From the NCBI GenBank assembly GCA_020852035.1, contig JADZBR010000320.1:1-8331 (forward strand): a stretch of DNA of 8,331 nucleotides, in the 5' to 3' direction. Below the pieces are notes generated by a model that saw only the letters and a list, made by a program, of their open reading frames with translations, did not search any database and had not been told where the DNA came from. Source of the DNA: Caulobacteraceae bacterium. Its GTDB lineage: Bacteria; Pseudomonadota; Alphaproteobacteria; Caulobacterales; Caulobacteraceae. Positions 5,632 to 8,331 of the stretch are shown piece by piece. The translations under genes and the position numbers were made by a program. How positions within the stretch are numbered: position 1 is the stretch's first letter; each line of letters opens with the position of its first letter.

Positions 5632-6066
5632 ATGGCCGCCGCCCAGACCGCCAAGGATACCGTCGAGCAGTTCACCACCGCCGGCAACCAAGCCTTCAAG
5701 GACGCCGTCGAGAAGTCGCTCGCCGCGCTGAACGAAGCCAACACCTATTCGAAGCAGAACCTTGAAGCCGTCGTGGCTTCGGTGACCGCCGCCGCCAAGG
5801 GTGCGGAAGCCGTCGGCGCCCAGGCGATGGCCTATTCGAAGAAGGCGTTCGAGGGCCAGGTGGCCGCCGCCAAGTCGCTCGCCGCCGCCAAGAGCGTGCA
5901 GGAAGTGGTCGAACTGCAGACCGCCTTCGCCAAGACCTCGCTCGAAGCCTACATGGCCGAGATGAACAAGCTCGGCGAAACCGTCACCGCTTCGGTGAAG
6001 GACAGCCTGAAGCCGCTCAACGAGCGCGTCACCGCGACCGTCGAGAAGCTGCAAGCCGCCCGCTAA
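5632..6066 (+). CDS. Phasin family protein (Phasin_2), polyhydroxyalkanoate granule surface protein
   Basis: Phasins are small amphipathic helical proteins that coat polyhydroxyalkanoate granules and control their number and size. This 144-aa protein is rich in Ala, Lys and Glu, has no Cys or Trp, and has a single proline (128), consistent with an almost wholly helical chain. The TAGNQAFKDAVEKSLAALNE region (about 16-35) and SKKAFEGQVAAAKSLAAAKS (69-88), leading into VQEVVELQTAFAKTSLEAYM, are typical of PF09361. There is no signal peptide or membrane span. It is transcribed alone, with its own promoter candidate and a strong terminator, and the upstream dyads suggest repression lifted when polymer accumulates. 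The assignment rests on family resemblance; no polymer synthase gene is in view, and some Phasin_2 proteins have other roles. Confidence 0.92.
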   Translation: MAAAQTAKDTVEQFTTAGNQAFKDAVEKSLAALNEANTYSKQNLEAVVASVTAAAKGAEAVGAQAMAYSKKAFEGQVAAAKSLAAAKSVQEVVELQTAFAKTSLEAYMAEMNKLGETVTASVKDSLKPLNERVTATVEKLQAAR

Positions 6067-6090
6067 GCCGCGGACAAATTTGCGTGATTG

Positions 6091-6119
6091 AGGCCCGGAG
6101 CGCCGCTCCGGGCCTTTTT
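6091..6119 (+). terminator. Strong Rho-independent terminator of phasin
   Basis: AGGCCCGGAGC (6091-6101) pairs perfectly over 11 bp with 6105-6115 around a 3-nt loop (GCC), followed by a run of T (6115-6119). It lies 24 nt after the phasin stop codon. This is the clearest intrinsic terminator in the window and separates phasin from the ridA unit. Confidence 0.93.
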
Positions 6120-6124
6120 CGTAT

Positions 6125-6267
6125 CCTTCCCCCGGTACGGGGGAAGTGGCCGGAAGTCGCGAAGCGGCGAGGGTCGATGGGGGAGGTGACTCCGAAATCC
6201 CATCTCAAACTTCCCCCATCGACCCTCGGCTTCGCCTTCGGGCCACTTCCCCCATCCTGGGGGAAGG
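6125..6267. repeat. Large imperfect inverted repeat, probably a dispersed Caulobacteraceae intergenic palindrome
   Basis: The left arm (6125-6187) and right arm (6209-6267) are imperfect reverse complements of about 60 nt separated by a 21-nt spacer. Each arm's outer end is itself a 9-bp perfect hairpin: CTTCCCCCG with loop GTA (6126-6146), and CTTCCCCCA with loop TCC (6246-6266). Inner parts share GGGTCGATGGGGGA and its complement. The arms differ mainly in the middle, by small indels. It carries no gene. I recall similar C-run/G-run palindromes between genes in Caulobacter and Phenylobacterium genomes, but a genome search is needed to show it is dispersed. It ends 16 nt before the ridA start. 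Confidence 0.85.
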
Positions 6268-6283
6268 TTTAGACCCCCAACCT

Positions 6284-6745
6284 ATGTCGAAGATCGCTGA
6301 CCGCCTGGCCGAACTCGGCCTGACCCTGCCGCAACCGGTGGCCCCGGTGGCCAACTATGTGCCGTTCGTCCGCAGCGGGAACCTGGTCCACATCTCCGGC
6401 CAGGTGTCGATCGACGCCGGCGGCGGGATCAAGGGCGTGGTCGGCGAGGACGTCGATCCGGAAACGGCCAAGCGCGGCGCCCGGCTCTGCGGGATCAATC
6501 TGCTGGCGCAGATGAGCGCCGCCGCCGACGGCGACCTGGACCGCATCGCGCGGGTGGTGAAGCTCGGCGGCTTCGTGCAGGCCGGGCCGACCTTCTTCGA
6601 GATCCCGCAGGTGGTGAACGGCTGCTCGGACCTGATGGTCGAGGTGTTCGGCGAGGCCGGGCGTCACGCCCGCTCGGCGGTGGGCGTCTACCGCCTGCCG
6701 ATGAACTTCGCCGTCGAGGTCGATGCGGTGGTGGCGCTGAAGTGA
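6284..6745 (+). CDS. RidA family protein (YjgF/YER057c/UK114), long subgroup
   Basis: RidA proteins are small trimeric enzymes. The archetype hydrolyses reactive enamine/imine intermediates such as 2-aminoacrylate, protecting PLP enzymes. This 153-aa member belongs to the longer subgroup beginning SKIADRLAELGLTLPQP, with YVPFVRSGNLVHISGQ (25-40), and its substrate is less well defined. The archetype's catalytic pair appears conserved: Arg130 in HARSAVGV and Glu145 in AVEVDAVV, 15 residues apart as in E. coli RidA. The ATG at 6284 is chosen because the family N-terminus begins there; the frame stays open upstream only through the inverted-repeat element. The ribosome site is weak, a GGAAGG buried in the repeat hairpin about 16 nt away. 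Its stop codon overlaps the next start by 4 nt. Confidence 0.93.
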   Translation: MSKIADRLAELGLTLPQPVAPVANYVPFVRSGNLVHISGQVSIDAGGGIKGVVGEDVDPETAKRGARLCGINLLAQMSAAADGDLDRIARVVKLGGFVQAGPTFFEIPQVVNGCSDLMVEVFGEAGRHARSAVGVYRLPMNFAVEVDAVVALK

Positions 6746-7494
6746 AGGCGCGGTTCGGCGAGGCCTGGGAGCTCCTCTTCGACCCGCCGGTCGCCCACCG
6801 CGGCCTGTGGTCGCCGGACGGGGCCCCGGAGAACTCGCTCGCCGCCTTTCAGGCCGCCTGTGCAACCGGCTACGGCATCGAACTGGACGTGCAGCTCTCG
6901 GCCGACGGCGAGGCCGTGGTGTTCCATGACTCGACCCTGCAGCGGATGACCGGCCGCCCTGGTCGGGTGAGCGATTATTCCGCGGCCGATCTCGCCCAGA
7001 TGGCGCTGGCGGGAACCGACGAGACCATCCCGACCCTGCGCGAGACCCTGGCGGTGGTCGGCCACCGCGCCATGATCCACGTCGAGCTGAAGACGCCCTA
7101 CGGCGAGGTCGGCCCGCTGGAGCAGCGGGTGCACGAACTGATCATCGACCATGCCGGCCCGCTCTGCGTGATCGGCTTCAACCCCTACAGCCACGCCTGG
7201 TTCGCCGAGCGCTACCCCGGGGTGCTGCGCGGTCTCGACAGCTACGACTACGCCCCGCCGGGGCCCAAGGGCCTGGCTCCCGACCAGCGCGAAGCTTTCG
7301 CGCGGCTTGAGCACGTGGCCGTGGCGAGACCGCACTTCCTGGCGCTCAGCATCGACATGCTGCCTTGCCCCCGGGCGGCCGACTATCGGGAAAAGGGCAT
7401 GCCGGTGGTCGCCTGGACGGTTCGCGAGCCGGCGCAATGGGACCGCATCGAGGCCCATTGCGACAATCTGATCTTCGAGGGCTTCCGAGCGTGA
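6742..7494 (+). CDS. Glycerophosphodiester phosphodiesterase (GDPD, UgpQ-like)
   Basis: GDPD enzymes cleave glycerophosphodiesters from phospholipid turnover to glycerol-3-phosphate and an alcohol, using a metal ion in a TIM barrel. The 250-aa length is typical of cytoplasmic UgpQ-type proteins, and no signal peptide is seen. Signature residues: AHRG (His19, Arg20), PENS (Glu30), the metal-binding ELD (Glu47, Asp49), FHD with catalytic His62, the metal ligand Glu115 in HVELK, and the C-terminal barrel strand PVVAWTV (221-227). The GTG start at 6742 overlaps the ridA stop (GTGA) and has no clear ribosome site, which implies translational coupling. The start fits the family because HRG falls near residue 20. 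The same type of overlap links it to the next gene. Confidence 0.93.
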   Translation: MKARFGEAWELLFDPPVAHRGLWSPDGAPENSLAAFQAACATGYGIELDVQLSADGEAVVFHDSTLQRMTGRPGRVSDYSAADLAQMALAGTDETIPTLRETLAVVGHRAMIHVELKTPYGEVGPLEQRVHELIIDHAGPLCVIGFNPYSHAWFAERYPGVLRGLDSYDYAPPGPKGLAPDQREAFARLEHVAVARPHFLALSIDMLPCPRAADYREKGMPVVAWTVREPAQWDRIEAHCDNLIFEGFRA

Positions 7495-8331
7495 CCCTGA
7501 AGCCGGCGGTCAGCGTCCACCGCCGCATTGCCGAGATTGGCCGCGAGGCGTGGGACGCCTGCGCGGCGCACTACGGCAACCCTTTCGTCCGCTACGACTT
7601 CCTGGACGCCCTGGAGGAGACGGGCTGCGCCGTCGAGCGCCAGGGCTGGGGGCCGCAGCACCTGGCCGTCGAGGACGAGGCGGGCCGCATCGCCGCGGTC
7701 ATGCCGCTCTATCTGAAGAGCCACAGCCAGGGCGAATATGTCTTCGACCACGCCTGGGCCGACGCCTACGAGCGGGCCGGAGGGCGCTATTACCCGAAGC
7801 TGCTCTGCGCGGCGCCCTTCACGCCGGCCACCGGCCCGCGCCTTCTGCTGCGGCCGGACACGCCGGCGGACGAGGGGAGGGGCCACCTGCTCGGCGGGGC
7901 GGCCAGCCTCTGCGAGCGTTATGACGCGTCCTCCTTCCACATCAACTTCCCGACCGAGGACGAGTGGCTGTGGCTGGGCGAGCAGGGCGTCGGCCTGCGC
8001 CAGGGCCAGCAGTACCACTGGCGCAACCCGGGCTATGCGAGCTTCGAGGACTTTCTCGCGGCCCTCTCCTCCGGCCGGCGCAAGACGATCCGCCGCGAAC
8101 GGCGCGAGGCGCAGGCCGGGCTGGAGATCCTGCGGCTCACCGGCGCCGACCTCTGCGAAGACCATTGGGACGCCTTCTTCGGCTTCTACCTGGACACCGG
8201 CTCGCGCAAGTGGGGGCGGCCCTACCTGACCCGCGCCTTCTTCTCGGAGCTCGGCGCGCGGATGGCCGACCAGGTGCTGCTGGTGATGGCCCGGCGCGAG
8301 GGCCGCTGGATCGCCGGGGCCCTTAACCTGA
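7491..8331 (+). CDS. COG3146/PF04339 (DUF482) FemAB/GNAT-like putative acyltransferase, 3'-truncated
   Basis: The frame is open from GTG 7491 to the window end (280 codons); relatives are roughly 370-400 aa, so about 100 residues are missing. I recognise COG3146 by WDACAAHYGNPFVRYDFLDALEETG (about 21-45), MPLYLKSHSQGEYVFDHAWADAY (about 71-93), YYPKLLCAAPFTPATGPRLL (about 100-119) and SGRRKTIRRERREA (about 193-206). The family is annotated as a GNAT/FemAB-related N-acyltransferase, sometimes labelled peptidoglycan biosynthesis; its substrate is not established to my knowledge. No signal peptide is seen. The GTG overlaps the GDPD stop by 4 nt (GTGA), a second coupled junction in the ridA unit, and the N-terminal IAEIGREAWDACA alignment supports this start. 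Several other frames are open over this stretch because of high GC, but none resembles a known family. Confidence 0.9.
   Translation, partial: MTLKPAVSVHRRIAEIGREAWDACAAHYGNPFVRYDFLDALEETGCAVERQGWGPQHLAVEDEAGRIAAVMPLYLKSHSQGEYVFDHAWADAYERAGGRYYPKLLCAAPFTPATGPRLLLRPDTPADEGRGHLLGGAASLCERYDASSFHINFPTEDEWLWLGEQGVGLRQGQQYHWRNPGYASFEDFLAALSSGRRKTIRRERREAQAGLEILRLTGADLCEDHWDAFFGFYLDTGSRKWGRPYLTRAFFSELGARMADQVLLVMARREGRWIAGALNL

Noticed and set aside
6084..6272. A small plus-strand open frame across the terminator and repeat.
   Set aside because: It consists of terminator and palindrome sequence, has no ribosome site and no resemblance to any protein.
6146..6283. A possible N-terminal extension of the RidA protein through the inverted repeat.
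   Set aside because: The extra residues come from repeat sequence, and the family's usual N-terminus begins at the ATG at 6284.
7550..8326. Several Arg/Ala-rich open frames over the last 800 nt.
   Set aside because: The frame from GTG 7491 is open to the window end and encodes a recognisable COG3146 protein; the others are shadows.
1..8331. A novel defence, mobile or CRISPR system.
   Set aside because: All coding space is accounted for by housekeeping-type genes. I saw no transposase, integrase, toxin-antitoxin pair, tandem spacer array, tRNA or attachment site.

Overview
This is an ordinary chromosomal window from a GC-rich alphaproteobacterium, most likely of the Caulobacteraceae (Caulobacter, Phenylobacterium and relatives). 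The evidence is a close match to the division-site regulator MipZ, GANTC (CcrM-type) sites clustered at the mipZ start, a DUF1489 gene, a Phasin_2 protein, and a palindromic intergenic repeat of the kind I recall from this family. Family placement is inference from remembered sequences. I see no mobile element, prophage, CRISPR array, tRNA or rRNA. Coding density is high, and nine genes are supported, two of them cut by the window edges.

Left part (1-2737): the 3' portion of a biotin-dependent acyl-CoA carboxylase alpha subunit (most likely the leucine-degradation type) is followed 10 nt later by a DUF1489 gene. panC (pantothenate synthesis) faces this pair tail to tail.

Middle (2738-5364): a 109-nt divergent region separates panC from mipZ. 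mipZ is followed after 7 nt by a small membrane-anchored J-domain protein. That pair converges, with only 3 nt between stop codons, on a secreted penicillin-binding D-Ala-D-Ala carboxypeptidase with a C-terminal SPOR domain. MipZ positions FtsZ and SPOR domains commonly target the septum, so this segment has a cell-division and envelope flavour.

Right part (5365-8331): a 267-nt divergent region carries a phasin promoter with two near-identical TGC-N3-GCA dyads, which could be operators for a PhaR-like repressor. The phasin gene (polyhydroxyalkanoate granule surface) ends at a strong intrinsic terminator. A large inverted-repeat element follows, then a three-gene unit: RidA-family protein, glycerophosphodiester phosphodiesterase, and a FemAB/GNAT-like COG3146 (PF04339) protein that runs off the end. 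Both junctions in this unit are 4-nt GTGA overlaps, which indicates translational coupling.

The points most worth checking are regulatory: the GANTC pair and hairpin at the mipZ start, the paired dyads at the phasin promoter, and the inverted repeat in the ridA leader. I found no convincing undescribed system.
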